From Mesocentrotus franciscanus (taxonomy: Eukaryota; Echinodermata; Echinoidea; Camarodonta; Strongylocentrotidae): a stretch of 64,000 bases of DNA. The stretch covers positions 7,173,789 through 7,237,788 of the forward strand of contig CP137674.1 of assembly GCA_037976565.1 (NCBI GenBank). Reading direction: 5' to 3'. A program made the position numbers and the translations under genes. Below are positions 32,901 through 43,558 of the stretch, piece after piece. Each line of letters starts with the position of its first letter. Within the stretch, counting starts at the first letter, position 1. Below the pieces are notes generated by a model. That model had not been told where the DNA came from. It saw only the letters and a program-made list of their open reading frames with translations, and made no database searches.

Positions 32901-32904
32901 CCAT
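23654..32904 (-). CDS. PIF1: PIF1 5'-to-3' DNA helicase, complete
   Basis: Twelve GT-AG exons join in phase to 628 codons plus stop, close to the 641 residues of human PIF1. PIF1 is a superfamily 1B helicase of nucleus and mitochondria that unwinds forks, R-loops and G-quadruplexes and limits telomerase. Motifs in order: Q-like [12 protein letters not shown] (194-205), Walker A GSAGTGKS (215-222), Walker B DEIS (293-296), motif [11 protein letters not shown] (329-336), the PIF1 region RFEAMDS-like [10 protein letters not shown] (exon 9), NGARGVV (exon 10), motif [11 protein letters not shown] (536-545) and motif [10 protein letters not shown] (565-572). The poorly conserved N-terminal part (1-180) also aligns with vertebrate PIF1. 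All catalytic residues are present. Exons: 32904-32760, 31911-31724, 30902-30708, 30358-30109, 29716-29574, 28973-28848, 28236-28130, 27690-27551, 26481-26375, 25485-25398, 24818-24673, 23905-23654. Confidence 0.97.
23974..24234. mobile_element. partial copy of the TTAA MITE
   Basis: Shares AAGGCGATACAACC, TTCATTTGTATGAAAGCAG, GATTGTGACGTAG and GGGCATTACTTAAAATATATTA with the MITEs at 3467 and 13514. The right third and right terminus are missing. It lies in the last PIF1 intron. Confidence 0.65.
24673..24818 (-). CDS. PIF1: PIF1 coding exon 11 (motif V)
   Basis: Codons 497-545 with [18 protein letters not shown]. Acceptor TAG, donor GTAATT. Confidence 0.96.
24850..25060. repeat. GA/GACA microsatellite
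   Basis: Imperfect (GAGA/GACA)n in PIF1 intron 10. Ser/Leu- and Arg-rich open frames here are artefacts. Confidence 0.9.
25398..25485 (-). CDS. PIF1: PIF1 coding exon 10
   Basis: Codons 468-497: [19 protein letters not shown]. Donor GTAACT. Confidence 0.95.
25502..25692 (-). mobile_element. tRNA-headed SINE with LINE-like ATT tail
   Basis: On the minus strand it starts CGTGGTCTAATGGATACA (A-box-like TGGTCTAATGG), has a B-box-like GGTTTGAGTC 35 bases on, a central AAGACACTAATCTGCATTTG segment, and ends CGCTTAGAAACATTAGC...TATATAAATATT with (ATT)n. The central segment recurs near 6360, 31520, 56570 and 56725, so it is a dispersed family. Confidence 0.75.
26375..26481 (-). CDS. PIF1: PIF1 coding exon 9
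   Basis: Codons 432-467: [30 protein letters not shown]. Acceptor TTAG, donor GTAGAG. Confidence 0.95.
27551..27690 (-). CDS. PIF1: PIF1 coding exon 8
   Basis: Codons 385-432 with [17 protein letters not shown], matching ATRLCTH of the family. Donor GTTGGT. Confidence 0.94.
28130..28236 (-). CDS. PIF1: PIF1 coding exon 7
   Basis: Codons 350-385: [32 protein letters not shown]. Donor GTGAGC, phase 2. Confidence 0.93.
28411..28487. mobile_element. 77-bp mariner/pogo-like MITE
   Basis: Ends TACACTCAAACCTGTCT and AGACAGGTTTGACTGTA are imperfect inverted repeats bounded by TA, as in Tc1/mariner-type MITEs. It lies in PIF1 intron 6. Confidence 0.5.
28848..28973 (-). CDS. PIF1: PIF1 coding exon 6 (motif III)
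   Basis: Codons 308-349 with [19 protein letters not shown]. Donor GTAAAT. Confidence 0.96.
29574..29716 (-). CDS. PIF1: PIF1 coding exon 5 (Walker B)
   Basis: Codons 260-307 ending [19 protein letters not shown]. Acceptor GTAG, donor GTACCA. Confidence 0.95.
30109..30358 (-). CDS. PIF1: PIF1 coding exon 4 (Walker A)
   Basis: Codons 177-260 with [17 protein letters not shown] and [17 protein letters not shown], the Walker A and motif Ia/Ib region. The donor is GTTTGT. Confidence 0.97.
30708..30902 (-). CDS. PIF1: PIF1 coding exon 3
   Basis: Codons 112-176, [17 protein letters not shown] followed by a basic linker (RAKKRGRKG) that could serve in nuclear targeting. Confidence 0.9.
31490..31565. 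mobile_element. SINE central-domain remnant
   Basis: TTACGAGAATTTCTCCCTGCCAGGTACTCG and GGTGTAGAGTGGCATTAAA are diverged versions of the segments at 56500-56580. It lies in PIF1 intron 2. Confidence 0.4.
31724..31911 (-). CDS. PIF1: PIF1 coding exon 2
   Basis: Codons 49-111 ([34 protein letters not shown]). The donor GTTGGT is weak; it is chosen because it joins in phase to exon 3 at the conserved position. Confidence 0.85.
32760..32904 (-). CDS. PIF1: PIF1 coding exon 1
   Basis: ATG at 32904-32902 begins [29 protein letters not shown] matches the GRNERRELML-type segment of vertebrate PIF1, which supports this start. Donor GTATGT, phase 1. Confidence 0.9.
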
Positions 32905-34436
32905 ATTGCACTATATCACAGAACCCCTGCTAGAGAAAGATAAAGAATTTAAAGACCAAATAAATTGTTTTCCAGTCTGAAAACTGATTGCAACAATTTC
33001 CATTTAAAGAACAACTCAAACAGATCTTAAGTCCTTATATTTTGTAATTTGTATTAAACACCCAAATCTGTATATCTGAAAAACCTGACTTTGGTGCACA
33101 ACAAAGTTCAAACTGTAATTGTAATGTAGACTAAATCAATATGAGAATGAAAAATGACAAATGATCAATTAGATTAATTTAATGCAAAGTATAAACTACA
33201 ATTTAAGATATTAATAAGCATAAACAGATAAAAGACAACAGCTAGACTCTAGATTTAATTTTTCAGAAGAAATAGAGGATCCATGCAGAGCCCAAAGATT
33301 TAAGAAAGTAACAATGCCGTAATATAAAGAGATGCAATTGATTCAAATCAACACAACTTTTTAATTTCATAACACAGCTCTAGAGCCTAGGGCTAGGCTA
33401 CGGGCGCAGGCCAGCTACATTTACTAAAACTTGTGGGAGCTAGAGAGATTCTGTGAAACCAGACATAGGCCTAGATCTAGTAGTAGTACTAGTAGACTCT
33501 AGACCCTACGTAGTCTCAGCTGAACTATCCCCGAAAGAAATAGACTGATTTTTCGGTTTTAGTACCGTGTTAAACTATTAATATAGACTCTTGTCTCTAC
33601 TTCACTCTTCACCACAGTCAATATATGGCCAAGGCGCAGGCTCAGAATCAGTGCAAAAGGCAAGGGTGTCGCGAGACGGTCGACGGGGACGACTTCAGTC
33701 GGGGAGCTGGCCGCCTGGCCGTAACTGTTGTCTTGTTGACCTCGCACTATACACACAAAAAAGCCAAGGGCGGCAAGGCAATATAAAACCGGGCAGGCCA
33801 GAGAAAGACAAAGTTCTAAAGATCTCCACAAAATGTGTAAGTATTCACAAAACATGCTCTCATCTCTTCTTCTTCTTCTGATTAAGTCTGCCTCCTTCAA
33901 TTGATTGAAGATTCTTGCAAACTATGTGTGTGAACCGCAATTAGCGTCCATTGGAGTGCTTTTTACATTATGATACAGGTTATTTACAAAATATTTACAA
34001 GCTCATGTATAGGATGGAGGGAGACTAGCCACTGTCACCAACCGTCTGATCTGCAGTCGCGTCGCGTCGACCACGGAAGGCTCCAACAGATGGCGCTGCA
34101 ACGATTTCTGAGGGCAGGGAATTCCAACTCCTTACTGTTCTCGGAAAGAATGAATGATACTCTTTAAATTCGTCTTAAACCTTGTTCTTTTCTTACCCTT
34201 ATTCCACAGACACAGCTAAAGACGTTCTTTGAGTTTGAGCTGCTTTCAGGTAAACATTGGGCATTTAAATCGTCGACCAATGGGAATCTTTTCTGCACAG
34301 TCTATTTAAGCTATGACCAATCAAATTCGCTATACGTGACGTCATACATAACGAGCCGGCTGGCCGAACACGTGTAGTGACGTAATGACAACAAGGTGCC
34401 GACCATTGCATAAGCGAGCTACGGCAGTACGGGGTC
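32905..34436. other. PIF1 5' flank; no gene assigned
   Basis: Presumed 5' UTR and promoter side of PIF1 with a CpG-richer patch at 33640-33780. A 113-codon minus-strand frame (33900-33559) and an overlapping plus frame show no family resemblance. The rest holds TAGTACTAG-type short palindromes near 33480 and nothing else recognisable. Confidence 0.4.
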
Positions 34437-35232
34437 CAGACAACTCGCCACAAAGACAGCTCGCCACAAGACATCTCGCCACAATAGCCGGGACAACTCG
34501 CCACGGGCGAGTTGTCCAGGGTGGTGCTTTCACAGCTCGCCCCACTTTTTTCCCCTCATGATTTCTAGACCTAAAATCCCTCATCTTAGATGAAATTGTC
34601 ATTTTATGTATTCATTATGCTTTTATAAACACAGTCACGACAGGAACATGGAAATTGTGAGTATTTTGAGGGCTGTTCTAAAGAATAAAGCTGATTTACC
34701 TTGCAACAAGAATATATTTTTGACAAACCGAAGAGGAGCGAATGCACAATCTTAAAAGTTTGTATGTCTACTAATAAACTTGAGGCAAGCGATAATTCCG
34801 CTGGGGTAGAGGAAAGGTAATGCATTGCAATGTAAAGATACATAACAGCATATTCGTACCATTAAAAAGTTTTCTGAGACAGAAAAATGAAGTTAAATAC
34901 CGAGAAGTTATCCGGCGAACGTACGCCTTCGGTTTGTCAAAAATATATTCTTGTTGCAAGGTAAATCGGCTTTATTCTTTAGAACAGCCCTCAAAATACT
35001 CACAATTTCCATGTTTCCTGTCGTGACTGTGTTTATAAAAGCATAATGAATACTTAAAATGACAATTTCATCTAAGGTGAGGGATTTTAGATCTAGAAAT
35101 CATGAGGGGAAAAAAGTGGGGCGAGCTGTCCGAAAAAGCACCCCACCCTGGACAACTCGCCCGTGGCGAGTTGTCCCGGCTATTGTGGCGAGATGTCTTG
35201 AGGCGAGCTGTCTTGTGGCGAGTTGTCTGTAA
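34437..35232. mobile_element. foldback element with repeated GACAACTCGCC motifs
   Basis: About 298-bp inverted arms (34437-34734 and 34933-35232) surround a 198-bp unrelated centre. Each arm starts CAGACAACTCGCCAC, repeats the GACA.CTCGCCACAA motif four or five times and includes an internal hairpin, GGACAACTCGCC followed by GGCGAGTTGTCC. CGAGCTAC occurs 14 bp outside the left end and 6 bp outside the right end and may be a degraded 8-bp target duplication. No transposase is encoded; a hAT or Mutator-like origin is possible. Confidence 0.75.
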
Positions 35233-37032
35233 TTCCGAGCTACATGTACCGGAATATTTTCTAGAATTCTAAAGTTTGACGGTCAGTCACGGTCTTATCT
35301 AGGCATACGTCAAAATGAGTACTGTGAAGGTAAGTGTAGTATAGTTAGATATGTTCTTGGTAATGTGGAAGTCATGTGTTTTAATTTTTATCACAAATTT
35401 GATTGGTGAAATCCAAACAACATAAAAATACAAATAGGTCTAGATCTACAACACTGAAATTAACATTGGGACTGTACTACTAGTACTACTAGTAGTAGTA
35501 CTAGTAGGGGGTACTACTAGTACTACTAAACTGTAGTGTAGCCGTAGGATAGGTCAAGTCAACATAAACCTGCATGGTGAGCGTGGTAATTAATAATTTC
35601 CAATCTGACGAATTCTGATGCACGCCTGAGTTTCCCTTCTAGTTCTAGGTCTACTTCCACTTCTATGACGATACTCAGCAGGAAATGAGGATGTAGTTCC
35701 TGGACAGGGGCGGATCCAGGATTTTCCAAAAAGGGGGTGGCGTACTGAATATTTTAAAGGGTTTTAATTTTATACAAGTATTCTATATCTAGTTCTGTTC
35801 TTACCAAAACACATGTGACTTTTCTTGTTTTAATTTAATGGTGTCGCAGTATTTTGAAGTTAAAATTAGAAGAAAATCTTCACTTTAAAAATGAGAATAC
35901 ATGCATACAGATTTGACCGCTGTTTGACTTTTGCGAGACTTTCTTGCATTATCCATTAATTTGACCTGTCCATTCATAAATAGGGGTTTTGCAAACGAAA
36001 TATAGTTCAAATATTTTTTAAAACTTGACTTTTCAAAGCATTAAAAAAAAATTATCTAAAAAATACTTCAATACTATGAAATTTTCTACTGCTTTTCAAT
36101 AAAGTCATGTTTTATTATAAAAAAGCAGAGCAATATATTGTGAACACCCCATTTTCTCATAGAACTGCCACTACTACACTACTGTGTATATGCGCTATAA
36201 TCGTTTGAACCTGTGTTTTCCATGCAAAAAAAAAAGAAAATACAGAGTACCGGTACCGGCGGTGGTGCACATCGCATCATATAAAGCATACCGTATAACT
36301 CCCTGGTTCATCTTTCTCGGCGACGCCGCGCCTTTGTCTTGAGTGAAGGTGCAAAAATTTATCACACAATCCTATATATTGGAAGAACATTCAGGAGTCA
36401 TCGGTTAAAGAGAAATCATGACTTCGTTACAGTCATAAAAAGCGATGGAAGCTGTAAGTAATATTATAAATATGATACATCTCTTTACGATTTAGAAATA
36501 CCATTTAGATCTAGTTAGAATTAAGAATAAGAATAGATTATAGACGACCATGTCCATGCTGCCGGTGTAACTGTTAGGTCCTACTGACACTGTTTTTTTG
36601 TTTTTTTTTGTTGTTGTGATGGAAATCCTCTCATATAATTATTTGCCATAACTTAATGTTCACATTAACTCATTATATACTGATTTGGCATTATTAATAG
36701 ATGACGCTGGGCGAATGCGTCGTGCTTCTGATAAATCTTGTCGAACATTTGATCATTATTGAGAAGTTGTTTCATATGGTCTCCGCCCTCTGATGACGGT
36801 GTCGGCGGTGCTCCACGACGACCGCGGCCTAGGCTGTAGGGGCAGCCACCTGCGGCAGGAGGGCTGAGCCCGTGATCAATTTCTGGCTACTCCTCTTGCC
36901 TTTGCTTCAGTCTTGCATGGCAGCGGAGTAGGGAAGTCGTGCAAGTCGCATCATTTTGCTTATTGTATTTAATTTGTCTATGTTTTGACAATATCACAAC
37001 GGTCGCGATGTCCACACACCTATGTCACACAC
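35233..37032. other. intergenic with possible first exons, no gene assigned
   Basis: AT-rich DNA with ACTAGTACTACTAG palindromes near 35480-35525 and a CAGGGGCGGATCCAGG repeat end at 35705. ATG-containing stretches followed by GTAAGT donors occur at 35315-35329 and about 36444-36452 on the plus strand, but no downstream exon is recognisable. Confidence 0.35.
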
Positions 37033-37051
37033 CAGTGGCGGATCCAGGGGG

Positions 37052-37413
37052 TGTAGTGATTCAGCCCAGGCCAGTATGGCTCTCACACATATGTACGTAT
37101 GTGTGCGTGAGTGCCGCATTCCGCGGCACTCGCAGAATTGTCTTCATGGCCGGGTCCAGTTTTGGACCGCGCCAGACTTGAACTGAACTGGATGAAAGCA
37201 ACACCTGCCTAGTCCAGTTCCCCGAGAGCCCACGTAGATAACTAAGTGCGCACCGAACGGAGCTCCGGCATCGCACGAATACTGCAGCTTCAGATATCAG
37301 CGTCGAACGTACAGCTAGTTTATGGTAGGATTAATCCTTTTTTATTATAGTATTCCCCCTTAATTAGTAGTAGTTAAGCGCAATAGATATTTCTTGTACC
37401 GCTCGTCACTACA
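37052..37413 (+). repeat. 5' LTR
   Basis: 362 bp, TGTAGTGA...TCACTACA, preceded by GGGGG. The sequence directly after it, ATGGCGTAATCGC, holds the expected TGG of a primer-binding site one base in, but I could not assign a tRNA. Confidence 0.93.
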
Positions 37414-37754
37414 ATGGCGTAATCGCTTTTCTTTTTTTAGTCGAACCTGTGCTAGATATTTTTTAGTCGCACACGTGTACGAGCCGCCATCTTGGCTCCA
37501 TTGACTCGTGTATTGTAGGGAATTTCTATTTTTGAAACTTTATTCGTAGGGCTTTATAAGCTTATTTTTTTTTTCATTTTGTACCTAGTTATTGTTGTAG
37601 ATTAGTATTTTAGGGACTCGTTGATAATTTTTACGGCCGTATTTCGATATTTAACATCGTTTTCGGTCAATTTTGTACTTAAATTAGTCACTTTTTTCCA
37701 CTCGTATTTTGGGTCGTAGTCTTGCCAGGAGGACGGGGGGTGCATTAGTTTTCG

Positions 37755-37927
37755 GCCATCTCCACCGAGCCCTATACCGCGAAGCGAAATTCGACTTTCG
37801 CGGTGTTTTTCGGTGGAGGTATATGGCCGTTTAAGCGTAGCTAAGTAGGATTAGGTAAGCCATCTCTACCGAGCACTATATCATGAAAAATTCAATTTCG
37901 CGGTGTTTTTTCGGTGGAGGTATATGG
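37755..37927. repeat. twin nested hairpins in the LTR element leader
   Basis: Two tandem units (37755-37826 and 37860-37927) each pair CCATCTCCACCGA with TCGGTGGAGGTATATGG; in the first an inner stem ACCGCGAA/TTCGCGGT is also intact. They lie between LTR and gag, where packaging and dimerisation signals of retroelements usually lie; such a role here is inference. Confidence 0.6.
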
Positions 37928-38369
37928 TTTAAGTATAGTGGAGTAGGATTAGACTAGGGCCTAAGTAAGAAACTAAATAGTAATTAGGATTATTTAGTAA
38001 GCAACTTCGTAAGTAGGATTATGTAAGAAACTAAGTAGGATTATTTAGTAAGCCACTAAGTAAGTAGGATTTAGTAAGCAACTAAGTAGGATTATCTACT
38101 AGTATTGGGTAATTAATTAAGTTATAAATTGTAAATTATAGACACATCCTAAGCTGACTTGATCGGTTGGGAGTGTGTTTGCATAGATTTTTAGACTGAA
38201 TTTACACTGTCAGTCTTGTTTTGTATTTCTGAGGATCTAGTTAGGGTTAGGTAAAATTTTTGTGATATTTTCTCACATGTTCTAAGTGTATATTATCAGA
38301 GCTGACAGAGCAATCTTTAATTTCATCTTCATTTCATTATACCATCGTTACTAATATTAATAAATATAC

Positions 38370-39958
38370 ATGGCCTCGCAGAAGATTAGAATTAATTACG
38401 GGGGGGAGGAGAGCTTCCTGAAGGTTTTAGACAAAACTAAAACTGGTAAAATTTTGAACTGGAGGGAGGAATGTGGGGACTTAAGTGAGGAACTGTTTTT
38501 GCAGTGTCCCCGTCTCCATGAAGCCAAGGAGCTTCTACACCTTTTTGATTTTGAGCCGTATCGGGACGAAGGGGCCAAGCAAAAAGGGGAGGAGGGGTTA
38601 GGCAAACCCAGGAGGAAGGGACTGTGCAAAAGCAGTCGGCCCAGGGTGGGGACCCCACTCCCTATCAACATTCAGTTTACCCCCCACCTACAATTAAGAA
38701 GACAGAGGGGCCTGTAGCCGGGTTTACGGCTTCGCCAGGGAAGGGAACGGCTCGCCGCAACCGCCAGCTCCCAAGGGACTGGGGAGCGAACCCCAAGTTG
38801 AGTATGCGAGGAGGGGCAATTACTGTCCTCCTTCCAGGGAATCCCAACCAGCTCCTCCTACTCTGAGTCGAGAAGATTACAGGTCGCAGGGCGCCCAGAC
38901 TGGCCCCGCCTGCCGAGGTCTCTCAGTTATAATGGGACGACCAGCTGGAATTCCTTCCACAAAAAGTTCACCAGCTATGCTACGTCTTGTCACTGGCTGG
39001 AGAGAGAGTATGGATGCTCTCGGTTGGTGTTTGGAGGGCCGCATCAGACTGTTTTTCGAACTTGATCGACATGGGTAACTCTTCATACTACGCAATACTG
39101 ATGGCGCTGGGGCGTCGGTTTGGGGCTACGAGATTCCCGGAGGAGGCTATAGCCGAGTTTCAGACGGCTCGCCAGCTCCCGGAGGAGTCCCTCCTGCAAT
39201 GGTCCGACCGGCTCCAAGCATTGTTTTACGAGGCTTTCGGATGTGACCGTAGGGGTGACCACACCCAGGTGGTGTTGCAACTTTGCCAGGGTTGTACGAA
39301 TAAGGTGGCCGGGTTAACGGCTTTGAATCAGCGCCCAAAATCCATTAACGAGGCTCTTGAAGCCATCAGGTGGGCACAGCATACCCAACGTGTAGTGTAC
39401 GGGCATGAGCCCCGCCGCACCTATTCAGCTCCTCAGCAGCGGGTGCAGCAGACTTGCCGGTACGATCAGGAGGAGGATGGGGATGAGGAGCCGGGAATTT
39501 ACCAGGATCGGCGAACCCATCCCATGGATTGGTCCCCGGCAATTCCCAGGGGTCGAGATGTCTCCCGCCTTGTTCCCGTGGAAGACCGCGGGAAAGTCAC
39601 AACCACTATCGACGTCCAAGCCAGGAATGACATTGGCAGTCTAAAAATGGACGTGGGTGGTTTGAAAAAGGGGGTAGCCGGTCTGAGAACACGCATGGAT
39701 AACATGGATAGTGTCTTGGCGGATATTCTAAAGACTGTTAAGTCTTTGGAGGTTTCCAGGCTCTCCAGGACCCGCTCCCCATCTCCCAGATCACGAGGCT
39801 GTTTTAATTGCGGCCAGAATGGCCATTTTCAGCGGGACTGCCCGGCCCGATCTGTGTCCTTCGCGGCCGCTGAGGATTCGGGAAACCCGGAGGGATCGGA
39901 GAGCGAGGCCAATCTCCGATCCGGGAAAAGGAGGTCTACAATTAGTGAGTGCGTGTAA
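38370..39958 (+). pseudogene. gag remnant of the LTR element
   Basis: An ATG-started frame at 38370-38717 and a longer one at 38987-39958 belong to one gag-like gene broken by frameshifts: the capsid-like segment around 38930-39065 has to be read in a different frame from 39020 on, and a stop interrupts it near 39090. The 323-codon frame keeps the C-terminal capsid part (EAIAEFQTARQLPEESLLQW; VLQLCQGC) and a single CCHC knuckle, CFNCGQNGHFQRDC. Structural proteins of this type form the virus-like particle; this copy looks non-functional. Confidence 0.75.
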
Positions 39959-39969
39959 GATTAATGTTA

Positions 39970-40170
39970 GTGACCTGCCGGACTCTTCGGCTAGTACCCC
40001 AGGTAGTGATAGGGACCTGCCGGACTCGCGGCTAGTCCCTCAGGTAATGATAGGGACCTGCCGGACTCTTCGGCTAGTACCCCAGGTAATGATAGGGACC
40101 TGCCGGACTCCTCGGCTAGTCCCCCAGGTAATGATAGGGACCCCCCTGACTCTTCAGTTGGCTCCCAGAT
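39970..40170. repeat. 42-bp minisatellite after gag
   Basis: About five units of GATAGGGACCTGCCGGACTC followed by TTCGGCTAGTACCCCAGGTAAT. Units keep a multiple-of-three length, so it may have begun as a coding repeat of the Gag-Pol junction. Confidence 0.85.
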
Positions 40171-40259
40171 AAGGTGCCGGGTAAGGCATCTGTGAAGCAG
40201 GTTAGATGTCGGGTTGTGGGGAGCCAGGGGCTCTCGATAGAAGGGGGTAAGGATCTCTC

Positions 40260-40440
40260 CCTTTTCCAGCCAACTTGTAGACTCCCATTTTGGATTCCTC
40301 GGATCGTGTTTGATCGGGGGAAATAACTTGATGTTTATGTAATCAATTGTATCTGGCAGCCCACCCACAGGCTCCCATTTTGGATTCCTTGAACGTGATT
40401 TATTTATAGCAACCATATTTATTTATAGCAACCATATTTA
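40260..40440. repeat. two-copy repeat in the LTR element
   Basis: GACTCCCATTTTGGATTCCT at 40280 and GGCTCCCATTTTGGATTCCT at 40370 mark two copies about 90 bp apart, followed by a short ATTTATTTATAGCAACC duplication. Confidence 0.6.
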
Positions 40441-41129
40441 TTCATAGAAATGGATGGATAAAATACATACATTTTCAACATGATTGTAAACATTATTCAA
40501 TTAAGTACAATGAAATTGGTAAATTATGAATATAAATACATGTAGATCACTAATACAAGGAACATTACAAATCATTCAGGTATATCATATTACAGGTACG
40601 TAACTACCATTAAAGAAGGGAAAAAGCTGCAGAGATCAATCCAGTATACTTTACATCCAAATATTAAAATAGAGAATATAATTGTAAAGAACATTAACGT
40701 ATGGGTATAAACTGTACTGAATAATTATTGCAAATTGATACTCTGAAGCAAAGATAATATATAATTAAAAGAAACCAGCTGCATGTGTGGGGGTACCAGT
40801 TCAAAAGAATAGGGAATAGTTGAGAATGTATATTGCACTAGTCACCTGCTTATTGTAACTGGTACACACACCAAGGGGTACAACTATTCTTAAATCGGTT
40901 TGTTTTACACCTGGGCAGACTCACTTGTTTTCTAAGGTTATATTTTGTCTCTCGTTTTGGTGGGAGAAGATAATTTAGTTTGTGTTCTGGTTTCTGTATT
41001 TAGTTAAGTAATTAGCTAGGGAATCAAGCTAGGGAATCATGTAATAGATTCCTCTCATCGGCCATCAGAAAAGACTCTGCTTGGGTTAGCGGAGGAAGTT
41101 ACAGCCGATCAGACAAGTCACGATTTCTG

Positions 41130-41790
41130 AAGACTCCTGCCCTACCCACCTCCAAGATATGTGGGATGGGTCAGAAACTCTTTGATGCCGGACGAAAAGC
41201 TACATAAATATCAAGATGTCTTTGTCAAAGACGAGTCCAACCTTGGCAAGTTTACCTCTATCACTCAAAAGATAGACACCGGAGATGCCTGTCCAACTAA
41301 ATAGAAGATTCTAAGAGGATGTTGAAAGCCGGAGGGGTACAGCCTTCTATTTCCCGTTTTGATAAGGATAAGGGAAAGGGAGGGCTATGTTAGATGGTGT
41401 TTAGATTACTGTAAACTGGTTACTAAGGAAGATGTTTAAGTTTTTCCTTTACCCAACATTGAGGAATGTCTGGACACCCTAGCCGGAATGTGTGGTTTTC
41501 TAAACTAGATGCAAACTCTGCCTATTGGCGAATTCTAGTGGAACAATCAGACATAGAGATAACGGCTTTTATTACAGAACAAGGTTTATTTGAGTTTGGG
41601 TTGGCCTTCAGGTTGTGTAATGCTTCAGCTACATTTATGAGAGCAACAAATTTGATTTTACATGGTCTCCATTGGTGTTTTGGTATTAGGGAATTCTTTC
41701 AATGCACCATCTCGAATCTTCAGAGAGTCCTGGGGCAGTTTCATTTGTATCGGCTAAAGTTTAAACCTAAGAAGCGTGCTTTGTTTTAGC
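41130..41790 (+). pseudogene. pol (reverse transcriptase) remnant
   Basis: Pieces of a Ty3/gypsy polymerase in shifting frames: YQDVFVKDESNLGK and IDTGDACPT near 41200-41290, then a frame from 41466 with KLDANSAYWRILVEQ, GLFEF and LCNASATFMRATNLILHG. The stretch that should hold the catalytic Y-x-D-D motif is deleted or scrambled, and nothing recognisable as RNase H or integrase follows. Confidence 0.8.
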
Positions 41791-41899
41791 CTGCGTGGGC
41801 TGTTTAACTTTAAGAGACGGTCAATTAACACGCTGACTTGCGGAAGTAGATTATGTGGGGCCATGGGCCCAGAGGCCATCGGCCCAATCTGTATCTACT

Positions 41900-43180
41900 A
41901 ACATTCCAGGTGCCATTAAGAAGCCAGGCCGAAAGGCTCAGAAGCCGGGCCGAACGGTTCAGAAGTCAGGGCTACGTTAGTGCTGAAAGTGTAGTTGACA
42001 CAAATAATGGGGACAGTTATGTTAACTCCACAACAGTGGACAATTCCAATAATAGAAGTTTTTATGTTAATGCCACAACAGTGGACAGTTCCAATGAACC
42101 GTTTTGATTTTCTGCAATCACAAAAGGATGGCAAGCTCCTGAAGTCAGTTTATGCATGATTATCGGTTACAAGGGGAACCCAGTCAGAATACAATCATGT
42201 TTTGGGGACCAGAGGAGAAATTCCTCTGGTCAACACGAGCCTTTGGCTCTACATGATGGTGCTTATTTGCTGCAATATGATTGAGTGTGATGGGCGCGGG
42301 AAATGGTATCATGATCTTGCCAGCAGACGCGGTGGCTATTGTGATCTATATAGGTCTGCCCCGTGCCGAGTGGCACAGAGAAGGTAGATCTTATTTTGTT
42401 CAATTGCTTTCACTTTCTATATCATTTTCCATCAGTTTTCAATGATATACTTTTCTCATTCTAATACATTGTTGTCACTCGATTTCAGGTCAGTGATAGC
42501 GGTGACCACAGAGAACGCCCATACATGTAGGTTATACTCTGGGTTTGCAAGCCTTGTTATGCGCCTTAGTCATTATTTATAATGCCCCGGTTAACTTCTT
42601 ACTCTAGTGCCAAGTATTTTTCATAACGATGTTTCCCTCTATGATTTAGAAAATTATTTACTGACAGATCTGGGAGATATCCTGTGCATAATATGGAATT
42701 TCTCAAAGTATAGCTCCTGTCATAATAAGTCAAATAGTGTATATAGCATTCCCTGTGGAGTATTGTGTGACTATACAGGTACACAGAGTAGTCTTCCTTT
42801 TTGGGAGTTTCATTATGTATAGTTGTTTTCATCTTTGGTCACCTACTGCACATGACACCGGCACAGTAAGGGTTAACCGGCATATTCCTGTTCCCCAGAA
42901 CATTTCTGGGACTTAAATTCCATTTAGCCGCAGTTATTGGAATGAACCAGTACGGTATATTCCTGTTTCCACGTACATTCCTGTTTCCTTGAACCGTTCA
43001 GGGACTTAAATCCCATTTAGCAGGCTACATTAGCTAGATGAACTACATTTGTAGCATGTTCCTGTTTCCTTGAACATTTCAGGGTCGTACAATGTATATT
43101 CTATGTAGCCGTTTGGCTCTTTCCCTATGTAGCCGTTTGGCTCTTTCCCTATGTAGCCGTTCGGCTCTCATATGGGATTG
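41900..43180. repeat. short tandem repeats in the 3' half of the LTR element
   Basis: At 41910-41970 AGAAGCCAGGCCGAAAGGCTC-type units repeat twice to three times; at 42010-42100 a 54-bp unit around CCACAACAGTGGACA occurs twice; at 42880-43085 GTTCCTGTTTCC/GGGACTTAAATTCC segments repeat three times; at 43097-43170 a 25-bp TATGTAGCCGTTTGGCTC unit repeats three times. This replaces the missing pol and any third gene. Confidence 0.65.
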
Positions 43181-43558
43181 CCCAGTCTCTGGATACTGTC
43201 TGTACCGTCCGACTGCACTTGCGGAGCCATTTGGCTCTTCCCCTACACACTTATTGCCATTCATCGTTTTCTTGTACATTCATCACTCTTGCATTTCCAT
43301 GCTTCCATGTATGAGATTGCTCGGTCTCTTGGTAATTTAATGTTTTCCGTAGCCGGTTTCGGTGTACAGTATTGGTAGGGTTGGGTGAGGGCGCCCGCCC
43401 CCTGGAAAGGCCAAGACTTCACCGGTGCTAACAAGCAGAGTCCCCGATTCGCTTGTTGGCGGGAACGGCACCACCCCGAACTACGGTATGGGAGTATTTT
43501 TAAGTTAGTTTTAGTTTTAAGTTAGAAGTAGGCTTCAAACTCATTAAATGGGGAATAA

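Noticed and set aside
33559..33900. 113-codon minus-strand frame upstream of PIF1
   Set aside because: No recognisable domain, overlaps an equally long plus-strand frame, and lies in a GC-richer 5' flank where chance frames are common.
34604..35026. Similar frames on opposite strands (GLSKIYSCCKVN...)
   Set aside because: The likeness comes from the inverted arms of the foldback element, not from two related genes.
39991..40416. 141-codon minus-strand frame in the LTR element
   Set aside because: It is the antisense reading of the 42-bp and 90-bp repeats.
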